A stretch of DNA of 64,000 nucleotides from Streptomyces fuscichromogenes (GTDB lineage Bacteria > Actinomycetota > Actinomycetes > Streptomycetales > Streptomycetaceae), in assembly GCF_014645815.1 (NCBI RefSeq), contig NZ_BMML01000020.1:1-64000 (forward strand), in the 5' to 3' direction. Of the stretch, positions 35,960 to 45,595 are shown in pieces (the stretch's first letter is position 1; each line of letters begins with the position of its first letter). The position numbers and the translations under genes were made by a program. The notes under the pieces are model-generated. The model saw nothing but the letters and a program-made list of their open reading frames with translations. It did no database searches and was not told the DNA's origin.

Positions 35960-36103
35960 TTCCCTCATTGGGAGGGTGGGGTTCCGGGTCCTAGCTTATG
36001 GATGTGCCGCTCGCCCGGGCATACGGGGGTCGGTCCCGCGACCCCCGTGCTGCACCCCCCACACCCGCGCGACCCCCACCGGCAACCCCCACTGAGGAGA
36101 CTC

Positions 36104-36895
36104 ATGTTCGGGCACCACCGCGCAAGAAAGACCGCCGCAGTCCTGGTGGCCACCGCCGCCGCCGCGGCGACCGCGCTGATCGCGTCCCCCACCGCGTCAG
36201 CCGCCCCCCAGCCGATCGTCGGCGGAACGACCACCACGACGACGGCGTACCCGTTCATGATGCAGATCACGGACGCGTCCGGCAGCCAGTTCTGCGGCGG
36301 CACCCTGGTGTCGGCCACCAAGGTGGTGACCGCCGCGCACTGTATGGAGGGCGAGTCCACCAGCAGCGTCCGCGTGGTCGGCGGCCGGACGAACCTGAAC
36401 GGCACCAACGGCACGGTGAGCCGGGTCAGCAAGATCTGGATCAACCCGGACTACACGGACGCCACCAACGGCGACGACGTGTCCGTCCTGACGCTCTCGA
36501 CGGCGATGTCGTACACCCCGGCGTCGTACGTGACGTCCTCCCAGACGAGCGTGTACGCGGCCGGCACCACGGCCCGCATCCTCGGCTGGGGCACCACCTC
36601 GGAGAACGGCAGCTCCTCCAACCAGCTGCGGACCGCGACCGTCCCGATCGTGTCCGACTCCAGCTGCAAGAGCTCCTACGGTTCGGACTTCGTCCAGACC
36701 GACATGGTTTGCGCCGGATACACGTCCGGTGGCACAGACACCTGCCAGGGCGACAGCGGCGGTCCCCTGCTCATCGGGGGCGTCCTGGCAGGGATCACTT
36801 CCTGGGGAGAGGGGTGCGCGGAGGCCGGTTACCCGGGTGTCTACACCCGGCTGACCACCTTCTCGGACCTGGTGACCACACAGGTCAACTCGTAA
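36104..36895 (+). CDS. Secreted trypsin-like serine protease
   Basis: 263 residues from ATG 36104 with TGAGGAGA. Signal peptide to about residue 34, short propeptide, mature enzyme beginning IVGG at residue 38. Catalytic His in VVTAAHC, Asp in GDDVSVLTL, Ser in CQGDSGGPLL. The residue six before the Ser is Asp (DTCQGDS), the S1-pocket Asp that gives Arg/Lys specificity. GWGTTSENG and SWGEGCAEAGYPGVYT are classic trypsin stretches. Comparable in size to Streptomyces SprT-type trypsins. Extracellular. Confidence 0.9.
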   Translation: MFGHHRARKTAAVLVATAAAAATALIASPTASAAPQPIVGGTTTTTTAYPFMMQITDASGSQFCGGTLVSATKVVTAAHCMEGESTSSVRVVGGRTNLNGTNGTVSRVSKIWINPDYTDATNGDDVSVLTLSTAMSYTPASYVTSSQTSVYAAGTTARILGWGTTSENGSSSNQLRTATVPIVSDSSCKSSYGSDFVQTDMVCAGYTSGGTDTCQGDSGGPLLIGGVLAGITSWGEGCAEAGYPGVYTRLTTFSDLVTTQVNS

Positions 36896-37128
36896 CCAGA
36901 AGACCTCCCGGGGATCCCTCGGGTGAGTGACCGGGGGGCGTTGCGGGCTACCACGAGCAGCCCGCAGCGCCCCCTATCCACGTGTCCCGGCCCGACTGCT
37001 CGCCGGCGGTGAGTGCACCCGCCGCGTCCCGGCTGTCGGCCGGGACCTCGTGTGTCCGGCCGCCCGCACGATCCCGCCCGCGCTCCGGAGCACGGGGCGA
37101 CCGCGGCCGGGAAGCGGATCCCGTCCGC

Positions 37129-38316
37129 TCATCGGCCGGCCCGGGGTACGACGGTCCCGAACCGGATGTCGTGGTGCGCACCGGGGTGCAGGGTGGCCAG
37201 CATCCGAGCGCCCTCCGCCAGGATCGCGTCCCGCTCCGCCGCCCGGTTCCGCCGCCCTCGCCCCTCCCCCGGCCCGAAGGTCTCGATGACCAGGGCGTCC
37301 TCCGTCAGCTTCCACACGCCGGCCAGGAAGCCGTCGACGAGCAGGGTGCGGAAGGCCTGGTTGCCCTGCCAGGCGCGGCCGTGCAACTCGGGCGGGACGA
37401 CACGGGTGCGGTCGGCGTGGGAGAGGAGAAGGTTGTCGAACTCGGGGAGGAAGCGGGGCGGGGCCGGGGTCCCGGGGTCGGGACGGGGCGCGTCGGGAAG
37501 GTCGAAGAGCTCGACGCCGGTCTCGTCCCGGAAGGTGAGGAGGCGGGGCCGCAGCCGTTCGAAGGCCGCACGGAGCCGGGTCAGTCCGGCCCAGGCCTGC
37601 ATGTCCCTGACGGAGGCCGGGCCGAAGGCGGCGAGGTACCGCAGGACCGTGGCGTCGACGGCCTCGGTGGCGTCGGGGGCGTCGGGGGCCTCGGGGGCCT
37701 CGGGGGCCGCGGGACCGGGTGTCGGCTCGCCGGACCGGCCCAGCCAGTGCTCGGCGGTGGTGAGGGCGACCTGCCCGGACCGCCCCCACAGTCCGCGCGG
37801 GGTGACCTGGACGAGGGGCAGGGTGCAGCGGGCGGCGACGGCGAGGGACTGCGGGTCGGCGTCGGGCCACTCGGCGCGCAGCGCCTCGCGCAGCCCGGCC
37901 ATGGTGCGCGGCTCGGCCTCGACCAGGTCCCGGGCGAGCGCGGCGAGCCGGTCCAGGTCGACCCCGGCCAGGCCCTTGCGGAAGGCCGTCAGCTCCCGGG
38001 TCCGGGCGGGCTGGACGAGCGGGCGCAGGGTCAGCGCGTCGGCGGCGGTGTGGGTGTGGATGGTCGACCGCAGGGTGACGATCCGTACCACCTCCCGGTC
38101 GGCCATGAGCGCGGAGAGCGACTCCGGGGCGAAGCCGTCGAGGCGGGCGGCGAGGGCGTAGTACGGCGGCCTGACGTTCTGCGCCTGGAGGCCGACGAGG
38201 TGGGCCACGGCCTCCTTCGCCGGGCGGGACGAGCGGCGGAGCAGGAGCTGACGGTCGAGGGTGGCGCGGTTGAGGGCACGGGCGCCGAGTACCGGGCCGG
38301 GCGGCTGCTTCGTCAT
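37129..38316 (-). CDS. Winged-helix DNA-binding domain protein (AlkZ/YcaQ-like)
   Basis: 395 residues from ATG 38316 (GTG 38325 is three codons further out). LNRATLDRQLLLRRSSRPA, HLVGLQAQNVRPPYYALAARL and RSTIHTHTAADALTLRPLV are the family marks of winged-helix proteins related to the crosslink glycosylase AlkZ. PEFDNLLLSHADRTRVVP lies in the C-terminal part. The AlkZ catalytic QxQ corresponds to GLQAQN here, which is present. A tandem GGGGGC repeat at 37673-37712 encodes an Ala/Pro/Glu linker. DNA-repair role is inferred. Confidence 0.75.
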   Translation of the reverse strand: MTKQPPGPVLGARALNRATLDRQLLLRRSSRPAKEAVAHLVGLQAQNVRPPYYALAARLDGFAPESLSALMADREVVRIVTLRSTIHTHTAADALTLRPLVQPARTRELTAFRKGLAGVDLDRLAALARDLVEAEPRTMAGLREALRAEWPDADPQSLAVAARCTLPLVQVTPRGLWGRSGQVALTTAEHWLGRSGEPTPGPAAPEAPEAPDAPDATEAVDATVLRYLAAFGPASVRDMQAWAGLTRLRAAFERLRPRLLTFRDETGVELFDLPDAPRPDPGTPAPPRFLPEFDNLLLSHADRTRVVPPELHGRAWQGNQAFRTLLVDGFLAGVWKLTEDALVIETFGPGEGRGRRNRAAERDAILAEGARMLATLHPGAHHDIRFGTVVPRAGR

Positions 38317-38516
38317 ACCGGGCACGCTAACGCCGAATGCGGACAGATCCTGTCCGCATCTCTCACCGAATCCCGTCCCGGATTCCCGCCGCCGGGCCCG
38401 TATGCCCCGTATATCCTGCTCCGAGACTCATCGATCACGCGCGATCGCCTGGACCACGCGGATCACACGGATCTCCCCGTTCACGCCGATGCAGGCTCCA
38501 CCGAGAGGCGGCCGCG

Positions 38517-39701
38517 ATGTCCGAGCGACGCCCCAGCCCGGCCTCGAAGAACTCCGGCAACGGCAGGAACGGCCGGGGCGCCAGAAGGTCCGTCTGGCGC
38601 CGGGCCCTGCCGTCGGAGCACGACGAGACGGCCGGGCCGCCCGCGCCCGGGTCCGCGTCGGCCGCGGAGCCGGCCGAGCCGCCGAGCATCGTGGAGGCGG
38701 CGCTGTACAGCGACGGAGTGCGGGTGTCGACACCGTCGACCCTCGCGGAGACGTACCGCGAGCTGCGCGACACGCCCTCGGGCATGGCGTGGATCGGCCT
38801 GGCCCGTCCGACCTCGGACGAACTCCTCTCCCTGGCCTCCGAGTTCGACCTGCATCCGCTCGCGGTCGAGGACGCGATGGAGGCACACCAGCGTCCGAAG
38901 CTGGAACGGTACGGCGACACGCTCTTCGTGGTCCTGCGGGCCGCCCGTTACCTGGACGCGCCGGAGGAGGTCGACTTCGCCGAGCTGCACGTGTTCGTCG
39001 GCCCCGACTTCGTGATCACGGTCCGGCACGGCGCGGCCCCGGACCTCTCGGCGGTCCGCCGCCGCATGGAGGACTCCCCCGACCTTCTCAAGCTCGGCCC
39101 GGAGGCGGTCCTCTACGCGATACTCGACGCAGTGGTCGACGGCTACGCCCCGGTCGTCGAGGGCGTCCAGAACGACATCGACGAGATCGAGACGGAGGTC
39201 TTCCGCGGCGACCCGTCGGTGTCCCGCCGTATCTACGAACTCTCCCGCGAGATGGTCGAGTTCCAGCGCGCGACCCGCCCGCTCGTCGGCATGCTGCACG
39301 GCCTGATGGCGGGCTTCACCAAGTACGAGACCGACGAGGAGCTCCAGCGCTACCTCCGCGACGTAGCCGACCACGTCACCCACATCAGCGAACGCGTGGA
39401 CGGCTTCCGCCAGGCCCTCACGGAGATCCTCACGGTCAACGCGACCCTGGTCACCCAGCAACAGAACGCGGAAATGCGGGCATTGGCAGAGGCGGGCTTC
39501 GAACAGAACGAGGAGATCAAGAAGATCTCGTCTTGGGCGGCGATTCTGTTCGCTCCTACACTCGTCGGCACTATCTACGGCATGAACTTCAGAGAGATGC
39601 CCGAGCTGCACTGGGGGTTCGGATACCCCTTCGCGATCGGCTTGATGGGGGTTGTGTGCGCCAGTCTGTACGTGATTTTCAAGCGACGGGACTGGCTCTA
39701 G
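38517..39701 (+). CDS. corA: CorA-family magnesium/cobalt transporter
   Basis: 394 residues from ATG 38517. A long cytoplasmic domain (disordered basic start, then the alpha/beta funnel and a long stalk with RVDGFRQALTEILTVNATL). Two C-terminal membrane helices: the first ends in the pore signature YGMNF, the second is YPFAIGLMGVVCASLY, followed by KRRDWL. Complete. A diverged copy of its last 45 codons lies at 49727, marking the far side of the accessory stretch. Confidence 0.9.
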   Translation: MSERRPSPASKNSGNGRNGRGARRSVWRRALPSEHDETAGPPAPGSASAAEPAEPPSIVEAALYSDGVRVSTPSTLAETYRELRDTPSGMAWIGLARPTSDELLSLASEFDLHPLAVEDAMEAHQRPKLERYGDTLFVVLRAARYLDAPEEVDFAELHVFVGPDFVITVRHGAAPDLSAVRRRMEDSPDLLKLGPEAVLYAILDAVVDGYAPVVEGVQNDIDEIETEVFRGDPSVSRRIYELSREMVEFQRATRPLVGMLHGLMAGFTKYETDEELQRYLRDVADHVTHISERVDGFRQALTEILTVNATLVTQQQNAEMRALAEAGFEQNEEIKKISSWAAILFAPTLVGTIYGMNFREMPELHWGFGYPFAIGLMGVVCASLYVIFKRRDWL

Positions 39702-39803
39702 TCCCTCGCGCTACGCTCAGGTCCCCGTTCAAGGCTCTGGCCGCAGTTCCGTGAACGGACATATGGCAGGGAGCGAACGTGCCGTATGTGGCACTCTGGC
39801 CGG

Positions 39804-40139
39804 ATGGCGGAGAGCGACCGGGAACGCGCGGTAGAGGGCTGGATCTGGAACGATAGCGTCCAGCCCTTCTTGGCTCTCCTGGCGCGTTACGCCGGCTATG
39901 GCTTCGATGGCACCGACTGGCAGGCGGTCGAACTCGGCCTTGAGGCCACCGATGATGAGCACCCGGATCGTTGGTACAGCTATCCACTCATCGGATCGGA
40001 CCATCACCTTGAAGTTCACCTTGCCAAGGCCGTGGGCGGTGATGAGGTTTCTGTCCGCGTGGCGGGAACTTCCAACCCTGAACTGCTGCTGAGGGCGGAC
40101 ACCCTGATAGCGGCCTTTGCCACCAGGCTCGGCGCATGA
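39804..40139 (+). CDS. Conserved hypothetical protein
   Basis: 111 residues from ATG 39804 (ATG 39786 is also open). Reads as an ordered beta-rich protein (WYSYPLIGSDHHLEVHLAKA, VSVRVAG) with a Trp-rich start. I know similar sequences only as hypothetical. Base composition is lower in GC than the surroundings. Its end meets the 3' end of an ISL3 transposase fragment on the other strand, so it may have travelled with that element. Confidence 0.55.
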   Translation: MAESDRERAVEGWIWNDSVQPFLALLARYAGYGFDGTDWQAVELGLEATDDEHPDRWYSYPLIGSDHHLEVHLAKAVGGDEVSVRVAGTSNPELLLRADTLIAAFATRLGA

Positions 40140-40488
40140 GGCGAGCGTGAGTCGCAGCCCTCGTTGCTGGGTGAGAATCCGGGTCCGGAGGAGGGCGAAC
40201 GAGGCTCGGCCGTACATGGCTCGCTTGAGCGTTTTCACCCGGTTCACATGCCCTTCGACGACCCCGGAGCTCCAGGGCAGAGTCAGCCCGGCGGTCACAG
40301 CGTCGAGATCCTGGCGGAGGAAGCCCGCGAAGCCCTTCATCGGCTTCGGCGCGTCCTGCTCGGCCTGCCGGATCCACTCCGGCAACAGGTGCCCGCGCCG
40401 GTGACGGACCAGGTCGGCGAACGCCCGAGCGAGATCACAGGCCCCGGGCGATGTCCGGGCAGGCGAGCCGGACCAAGGAGTCGCTCAT
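40135..40488 (-). pseudogene. ISL3-family transposase, C-terminal fragment
   Basis: Minus-strand pieces read SDSLVRLACPDIARGL, then after a one-base frameshift near 40440 CDLARAFADLVRHRRGH, and on through FLRQDLDAVTAGLTLPWSSG, VVEGHVNRVKTLKRAMYGRA and LLRTRIL. This is the classic end of ISL3 transposases (WSSGVVEGHVNRVK with the last acidic catalytic residue). The N-terminal two thirds and the inverted repeats are gone. A dead IS remnant at the left side of the accessory region. Confidence 0.75.
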
Positions 40489-41144
40489 CCTGACTTTCGG
40501 TGAGCGCGCCGCCGACGCGCCCCACCAACGAGGCGGGCAGCAGGTTCAGACCGACGCCCGCACCGAGCGTGAGGAGTGCACCGCCGGACACGAACAGAGC
40601 AGCGTGACGACCCCATCGGTGTCCTGGCGATCAAGACGCTGATCAGCCACTCGTCGTAGCCGGTCGGCCCGCGCTTGCGCTGCCGAGTGGCAACCAGGCT
40701 CCGGTCCGGCCGGCCCGAGACCGACACAACCGCCGCCATGACCAGCGGTGCGAGGAAAAGCACGCGGGACCGAGCCACGCTCGCGCCCGCAGGACCTGGT
40801 GGCCGACGATCCGTCCGACGTTCAGCGGAGCGGTGCCGAACAGTGCGGTGCGCTCATCCAGCCCGGACACCACCTCCTGAGCAGCAAGCAGTCATCCGCC
40901 TCCCCCTCAGAGCCCGCGAGAACGGCTTCCTCGACCCTTTCGCGCGGTGCTCCGGCCGGCACCCGCCACGGGATCTGCTCCGGCACCGTGATCGGCGTCC
41001 GGTGCGGGTCAGGCCTGGAGACGGGTTTCCTCCGGATGCTCGCCTGCCAGCGCGATTGACCGCGCCGTCTCCTTGTGCCTGGGCACAAGGAGCCGGACAT
41101 TTTTCGGGAGACCGCCCAGCGGCAGTGCCAGTAGGTTCCGCAGC
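40489..41144. other. Degraded stretch without an intact gene
   Basis: No complete gene on either strand. The minus strand has a hydrophobic patch (ALLTLGAGVGLNLLPASLV near 40530-40590) of the kind found in MFS transporter helices, in a frame that soon breaks. Likely a decayed membrane gene, but the family is not secure. Confidence 0.4.
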
Positions 41145-41696
41145 GTGAACAAGAGCCCCGTCGCCCGCTTGGGCGGTTCCTGGATATGGCATCTGCTGTA
41201 CGGCCTGATCTCGATCGTCACCGGCGCCGTCGCGGTGGCCTGGCCCGGCCCCACGCTGATCGTGCTCGCGGTGGTCTTCGGCGTCCAGCTGGTCACCACC
41301 GGTGTGTTCCGCCTGGTGGGATCGGCCAGCGTGCAGGACACGGGCATCGCGCGCACCCTGACAGCGGTTCTGGGCGTGGTCAGCCTGCTGCTCGGCCTGT
41401 ACGCGATCCGGCACGTCCTGATCACTGTGCTCGCACTGGGTCTGCTGCTCGGCATCTACTGGATGGTGGACGGGTTCACCGCTGTCTTCGCGGCCCTCGA
41501 CCATTCCGGCCTGCCCGGTCGGGGGTGGAGCATCTTCATCGGCCTGCTCAACGTCATGGCCGGCCTGACATTGCTGAGCTGGCCGGGGTTGTCGTTGCTG
41601 ACACTGTCGCTGCTGGCCGGGCTCTGGTTGATCATGCTCGGTGCCATGCAACTCGGCCTGGCACACCGGATCCGGGTCAGCACACGGTTTGCCTGA
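41145..41696 (+). CDS. HdeD-family / DUF308 membrane protein
   Basis: 183 residues from GTG 41145. Six hydrophobic helices in three repeated pairs, with AVAWPGPTLIVLAVVFGVQL, ALGLLLGIYWMVDGFTAVF and LTLLSWPGLSLLTLSLLAGL. The recurrent WPG-(T/L)-L pattern and IYWMVDG are hallmarks of HdeD-like proteins, linked to acid resistance in E. coli and of unknown role in actinobacteria. Isolated gene in the accessory region. Confidence 0.8.
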   Translation: MNKSPVARLGGSWIWHLLYGLISIVTGAVAVAWPGPTLIVLAVVFGVQLVTTGVFRLVGSASVQDTGIARTLTAVLGVVSLLLGLYAIRHVLITVLALGLLLGIYWMVDGFTAVFAALDHSGLPGRGWSIFIGLLNVMAGLTLLSWPGLSLLTLSLLAGLWLIMLGAMQLGLAHRIRVSTRFA

Positions 41697-42339
41697 GCTC
41701 TGTCCGTAGACACAGACCGCAGCCCGCCGGCTACAAGAGTGATGACCAATACCCGCTCAGCGACCACGGTTCGGTGGACGTGTGGCTCAACACCTGTTCA
41801 GCGAAGTCGACTCCGCTCGGCCAAGTCGCGTCAGGTCGGTGGCGACTTGGCCGACTTCGACGCAGACGGCTCGGTCGAGGCATTGCTCAACACCAGAACG
41901 CCGTGGTGGTCGGTCAGCCCGAGATCACCGATGGGTTCGGGGGCACAGACCATGGCGGCCCCATCACGTGGTGGTCGATGGCCGCGAACAGCGTCTCAGC
42001 TTGACGTTCAGCGTCGCACGTCACTCGACCTGCTGAGATCGCCGGTTTCTCGTAGCACGTGCTGCGGCCGTCCTCCGGGCATCGAGATGCCGATGACGGA
42101 GCGCGCAGGAACGGCCGCCGAGGATGAGTTTCCGCACTGATAGCGCAAAGAGCGCGACAACGTCATGTTCGTCGAGTTCTTCGACCGAGACTACGGCGCC
42201 GGACTCGGCGCCGGCCGCCCGACCGGGCGTACCGGCATCGTCGTGAGGAACGAGTCCGCTCCCGGGCACGAACCAGCAAGGTGCTCGATACCGCGCCGTT
42301 CGGGCCGTGGGGTTTCGACGTGGGCTGAGAGGGGTTCAC
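41697..42339. other. Gap without a recognisable gene
   Basis: Several frames are open for 70-130 codons but none shows a family pattern. Near 41850 one plus-strand frame reads GGDLADFDADGSVEALL, slightly like an FG-GAP or EF-hand repeat, too little to name. Probably decayed sequence plus the promoter of the transporter at 42340. Confidence 0.4.
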
Positions 42340-43494
42340 ATGCAGACAGACGGCCGACGAATATCCGAGGCACCGGCCGGCGGCGATCAGAACGGTCAAA
42401 GGGCCGGCCGGGCGCCGGTGTCACGGCTGACCGTGTTCGGCTGGGCCGTCGCAGCGGCAGGGGGCGTCGCGGCGGTTGCCGTGGCCGCCATGACGCTGTA
42501 CAGCGTGCGTTCGGTACTGATCCAGGCAGTCATCGGGCTGTTCCTCGCCGTCAGCCTGGATCCGCCGGTACGTTGGATGGTCGGGCGCGGAGCCCGACGC
42601 GGGCACGCGGTCGCCATCATCTTCCTCACGGCGCTCGTCCTGACCGCTCTGCTCCTGTGGGCGTTTCTCCCCCCGCTGCTGAGCCAGGGCAAGGGCCTCA
42701 CCTCCGACTTCCCCGGCTACCTGGCGCATCTGCGCAGGAAGTCGCCGGCCCTCACCCGGCTGGACGACCGCTTCCACCTGCTGGAGCACATCACGGCATG
42801 GGCCAGGACGATGCTCGATCGAGCCGGACACAACGCCTGGACGTATGGGCAGCAGGCGATGGGCGCCATCTCCTCGGCCCTGCTCGTGGGCGTACTGACC
42901 ATCTATTTCATGCTCGACCTGCCCCGGATACGGAAGGGGCTGGTCGCCGCCTTCCCGCAACGGCACCGCCGCAAGGCCGACGACGCCGTTGCCGTCGTCG
43001 CCGACAAGGTCGGCTCATACATGATCGGAAATTTCGCCATCTCGGCGATCGCCGGAATCGCCACGTTCATCGCCCTGACTGCCCTACAAGTGCCGTTCGC
43101 GGTTCCGCTGGCGGTCTTCGTCGCGCTGACCGACCTGCTCCCGATGATCGGGGCGACACTTGGCGCCGTGGGCTGCATCGTCGCCGCCCTTGCCACCACC
43201 GACCTGTGGCCGAACACCATCGTCGTCGCACTGTTCTTCGTCGTCTACCAGCAACTGGAGAACTACCTCATCTCACCGAGGGTGTTGCGCAACGCGGTCC
43301 AGATGTCGGCCCTCGCCGTGCTGCTCGCGGCGCTCATCGGCGGCACGCTACTCGGACTCATCGGCGCACTGATGGCGATCCCGATCGCCGCTGCCGTCAA
43401 GGCCATCACCGTCCCGGCGCTGCGAACCCGTCGGCAGGACAGCCTCACCACGACACACGAAACCCCCGGCCCGGGTCAGGGTGTGTCAATTTGA
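42340..43494 (+). CDS. AI-2E-family (TqsA/YdiK-like) transporter
   Basis: 384 residues from ATG 42340 with GAGAGGGG. About eight membrane helices; LIGLFLAVSLDPPVRWM-like text (AVIGLFLAVSLDPPV) early on, VGVLTIYFMLDLPRIRKGL, then VFVALTDLLPMIGATLGAV and YQQLENYLISPRVL, which together define the family. Exports autoinducer-2 or unrelated small molecules; substrate unknown. The last codons (GQGVSI) run into the inverted-repeat end of an ISL3 element, so the natural C-terminus may have been altered by that insertion. Confidence 0.85.
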   Translation: MQTDGRRISEAPAGGDQNGQRAGRAPVSRLTVFGWAVAAAGGVAAVAVAAMTLYSVRSVLIQAVIGLFLAVSLDPPVRWMVGRGARRGHAVAIIFLTALVLTALLLWAFLPPLLSQGKGLTSDFPGYLAHLRRKSPALTRLDDRFHLLEHITAWARTMLDRAGHNAWTYGQQAMGAISSALLVGVLTIYFMLDLPRIRKGLVAAFPQRHRRKADDAVAVVADKVGSYMIGNFAISAIAGIATFIALTALQVPFAVPLAVFVALTDLLPMIGATLGAVGCIVAALATTDLWPNTIVVALFFVVYQQLENYLISPRVLRNAVQMSALAVLLAALIGGTLLGLIGALMAIPIAAAVKAITVPALRTRRQDSLTTTHETPGPGQGVSI

Positions 43495-44120
43495 CGACCC
43501 TGTCTCGCCTTCGGTGGTACGGAGCGTCGCGATGGGTCGTTGACGCTCGCGTGAAGGACGTCAACGAGCCCGTGCAGACGGTCATTTCGGGCCTGTCCCC
43601 GCTGGTCGTCGAGGATGTGGTCGACGAAGGTGAGCGGATCGTCGTGCGGGCACGGTCTCCGCTGGACACCGCGGTCTGCCCGGTGTGCGGGGCCTCGTCG
43701 GAAAGCGTGCACGGCTGTCACTGGCGAAGCGTCGCGGACGTACCGATGCACGACGGGCGGTGATCCGTTGCCTGGCCCGCCGCCGAGCCGACGTGCTCTT
43801 CGCGATGCTCCGCGACGGGGCACCTTCTGCCAACCGCCAACCCCGATTGCCCCTTGGCCGAAGTCATAGGTACACCCCCAAGTCCGAGCAGCCGACCTGC
43901 CCCATCTGCATGCCTTCACCCGGGGCCTGGACCGGGACATCGACGCCGTGATCGCCGGACTCACGCTTCCGTACAGCAACGGCCCCACCGACGGCGTCAG
44001 CACCAGGGCCAAACGGATCGCACGCCAGATGCACGGACGAGCAGGCTTCACCCTGCTCCGGCACCGCGTCCTCCTCGGACAACAGCACGCTCCGTCACCA
44101 TCGAAAGCGAGACAGGGCCG
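43495..44120 (+). mobile_element. Composite ISL3 remnant holding an IS110 fragment
   Basis: Terminal inverted repeats are recognisable: the left CCCTGTCTCGCCTTCGGTGG (from 43498) matches the complement of the right end (about 44087-44120, reading CCCTGTCTCGCTTTCGATGG). Inside, GTG 43551 opens an ISL3 N-terminus with the zinc cluster CPVCGASSESVHGCHWRSVA. It breaks at 43762 into VIRCLARRRADVLFAMLRDG, typical of IS110 C-termini, itself frameshifted near 43819 to TFCQPPTPIAPWPKS. The ISL3 C-terminus follows at about 43880 (LTLPYSNGPTDGVSTRAKRI, MHGRAGFTLLRHRVLL). Short for an ISL3 element, so a large internal piece is deleted. Dead. Confidence 0.7.
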
Positions 44121-44319
44121 TTGGATTCGCACTCCCGCGGTCGGCCAGGAGCGGGTGTACTCGAAACCGGGTGTGTGACCGGATTTTGTGCTGCTCAGGC
44201 TTGGCGTGGGGATGGGCAGGGCGGGGTCCGGTGCAGCCCCGGATGCGGCACGCTGGAGATGTACGACGGCACCGTGTGCTCGTTCGGGACCACCGTTGCC
44301 TCCGGCACACCGGCCTCGG

Positions 44320-45246
44320 TCATCGCTCCTTCCTGCGGTACTGGCCCGGTGTCATCCCGGTATGGACGCGGAACCGTCGGGTGAAGTGGCTCTGGTCGCT
44401 GTAGCCGACGGCGGCCGCGACCTCGGCCAGTGGCAGCTCGGTGGAACGAAGCAGGCGGGCGGCGTGGTCGATGCGGACGCGTTCGACGTATCGGACCGGC
44501 GTCTGGCCGGTCGCGTCGCGGAACGCGCGGGCGAAGTGGTGCCGGCTCAGGCCGGCGACGATGGCCAGGTCGTCCAGTGACAGGGCCGCTGCCGGGTTCT
44601 CGCGTATGTACTCGAGCGCGCGGTGGACACCGCGCGGGCTCAGACCGGGCCCGGAGGTACGCGGCTCGTCGAGACCTGTGTAGCCGCGCAGCAGGTGCGC
44701 CGCCATCGCTGTCGCCAGGGATTCCACCATCAGCCGCTGTGCCGGGTGGTCGGGGGTGCGCAGTTCGGCAACCGCCAGTTCCCCGAGACCGGCGAGCACC
44801 GGGTCCGCGGCGCGCATCACGTTCGTGATGGTCACCCGTCCCGGCCGGGTCCGGTACACCTCGGCGGCCGCCGTGTCGATCAGTGAAGGAGGCAGGGCGA
44901 AGCGCACATGGGAGGGAAGCAGGCCGTCCCACGATGTCACCTCGCCCCGGGGGACGACGATCGAGTCTCCCGGTATGGAGGGCCCTTCGGTCGCTTCTCC
45001 GCAGCGGTGCTGTCGCACGTGCGGGGAGAGCTCCCGGGAAGTGGTGACGACGATGTGATCCCGTGGCATGGTCGTCACATCGTCGGCCGCGAAGGAGCCG
45101 AACTGGTCCACCTCGAACTCCCCGGCCCACAGCCATCGTGACGACGTGGCCAGCAGGGGTGCGCACGCCAGTGGCCTTCGACCGGTTGTCTCATGGTCGG
45201 ACTGCTCGTCCTTCTCGAACTCGCGCACCACATGCTCTCTGTCCAC
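44320..45246 (-). CDS. AraC-family regulator (cupin-like sensor)
   Basis: 308 residues from a GTG at 45246; start uncertain, GTG 45231 and 45228 also possible. The N-terminal half is an AraC-binding-domain-like sensor (GEFEVDQFGSFAADDV, IVVPRGEVTSWDG), as in AraC-binding-like PF14525 proteins. The C-terminal DNA-binding part has LAIVAGLSRHHFARAFRDAT and AAAVGYSDQSHFTRRFRVHT ending GMTPGQYRR. Located upstream of an acetoacetate-decarboxylase-family gene on the same strand, in the accessory region. Confidence 0.8.
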   Translation of the reverse strand: MDREHVVREFEKDEQSDHETTGRRPLACAPLLATSSRWLWAGEFEVDQFGSFAADDVTTMPRDHIVVTTSRELSPHVRQHRCGEATEGPSIPGDSIVVPRGEVTSWDGLLPSHVRFALPPSLIDTAAAEVYRTRPGRVTITNVMRAADPVLAGLGELAVAELRTPDHPAQRLMVESLATAMAAHLLRGYTGLDEPRTSGPGLSPRGVHRALEYIRENPAAALSLDDLAIVAGLSRHHFARAFRDATGQTPVRYVERVRIDHAARLLRSTELPLAEVAAAVGYSDQSHFTRRFRVHTGMTPGQYRRKER

Positions 45247-45595
45247 GCGCGTTGCCCGGCTGTCCGGCTTCGTCGAGAAATAGTAAGCCGTTGCTGCCGG
45301 GCACCGTCCGGCGGACAACCCCGCGGGTGGTGCCGGCGCCCGGAACGTTGCCCGCACCGGCCTGTGGCACGCCAATCCGTCCCGGACGCATGGGACTCTG
45401 TTCGAACGGACTCGCCGCCGTGCCACGCGCACCGCCCGATGACCTGGCGGGACGCGCCGTGGAGCCGCCGATGCCTACCCGCGTGACCTCGCGGGCGCTG
45501 TCCCAGCCGTCGCTGCCGATGACCACGGTCGTCGTCCCCTGCGGGGTCGGCGGCCGAGCAGTTCGAACGCCAGGACCCGGCAGGGCATCAGGTAC
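45247..45595. other. Gap between acetoacetate decarboxylase and AraC genes
   Basis: No gene supported. On the minus strand a short frame reads VVIGSDGWDSAREV near 45490-45530, perhaps a coding trace, without family likeness. Confidence 0.4.

Noticed and set aside
41739-42140. 133-codon plus-strand frame after the HdeD-like gene
   Set aside because: Arg/Ser/Thr-rich composition, no ribosome-binding site, no family; overlaps other equally open frames.
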